DNA of 5,129 nt. Origin: Chloroflexota bacterium. Its GTDB lineage: Bacteria; Chloroflexota; Dehalococcoidia; Plut-88900. The notes beneath the pieces were generated by a model, which worked only from the letters and a program-made list of their open reading frames with translations, made no database searches and was not told the origin of the DNA. The translations under genes were made by a program, and so were the position numbers. Below are positions 5,126-5,129 of the stretch, in pieces. The stretch is taken from assembly GCA_022566235.1 (NCBI GenBank), contig JADFJI010000194.1:1-5129 (forward strand), written 5' to 3'. The stretch's first letter is position 1; each line of letters starts with the position of its first letter.

Positions 5126-5129
5126 AGCG

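Noticed and set aside
1..5129. CRISPR array, tRNA, rRNA, transposase or toxin-antitoxin pair
   Set aside because: No regularly spaced repeats, no tRNA-like arms, no transposase motifs and no small toxin family were seen on either strand.

Overview
This window looks like a GC-rich, single-copy chromosomal segment from a free-living bacterium. The gene content fits Chloroflexota, perhaps Dehalococcoidia or a relative. That placement is an inference from protein flavour (family 5 uracil-DNA glycosylase, a LysA with a four-cysteine HolB behind it, a YaaT/RicT-type N-terminus, a stand-alone HNH protein opening with a LNQNYEPLN motif) and from an intergenic repeat with GTCATTyyGAG ends. No rRNA, tRNA, CRISPR array, transposase or phage gene is visible.

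The left part (1-3401) reads on the + strand. It starts inside a family 5 uracil-DNA glycosylase whose reading frame is open to the window edge, so the first Fe-S cysteine pair lies upstream of the first apparent start codon. After a 99-base gap with a good sigma-70-like promoter come lysA (last step of lysine synthesis), holB (clamp-loader delta' subunit) and a small gene for only the N-terminal part of a PSP1/RicT-type protein. lysA and holB share a 4-base GTGA stop/start overlap and the small gene follows 13 bases after holB, so the three are probably one transcript.

The right part (3924-4809) reads on the - strand and converges on the first group; only seven bases separate the facing stop codons, and a short palindrome spans them. 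In transcription order it holds a six-helix PAP2 phosphatase, a probable overlooked 59-codon gene, and an HNH endonuclease. The 59-codon frame starts inside the end of the PAP2 gene, just behind a strong Shine-Dalgarno sequence, and its stop overlaps the HNH start as ATGA. If it is real, the three minus-strand genes form a tight overlapping operon.

The last 320 bases carry no gene. They hold the PAP2 promoter, a pair of inverted copies of a short palindromic repeat (4944-5080), and a small perfect hairpin at the window end. Most of the window is ordinary housekeeping DNA. The parts worth a second look are the 59-codon gene, the PSP1 protein without its cysteine-rich C-terminal half, and the repeat pair.
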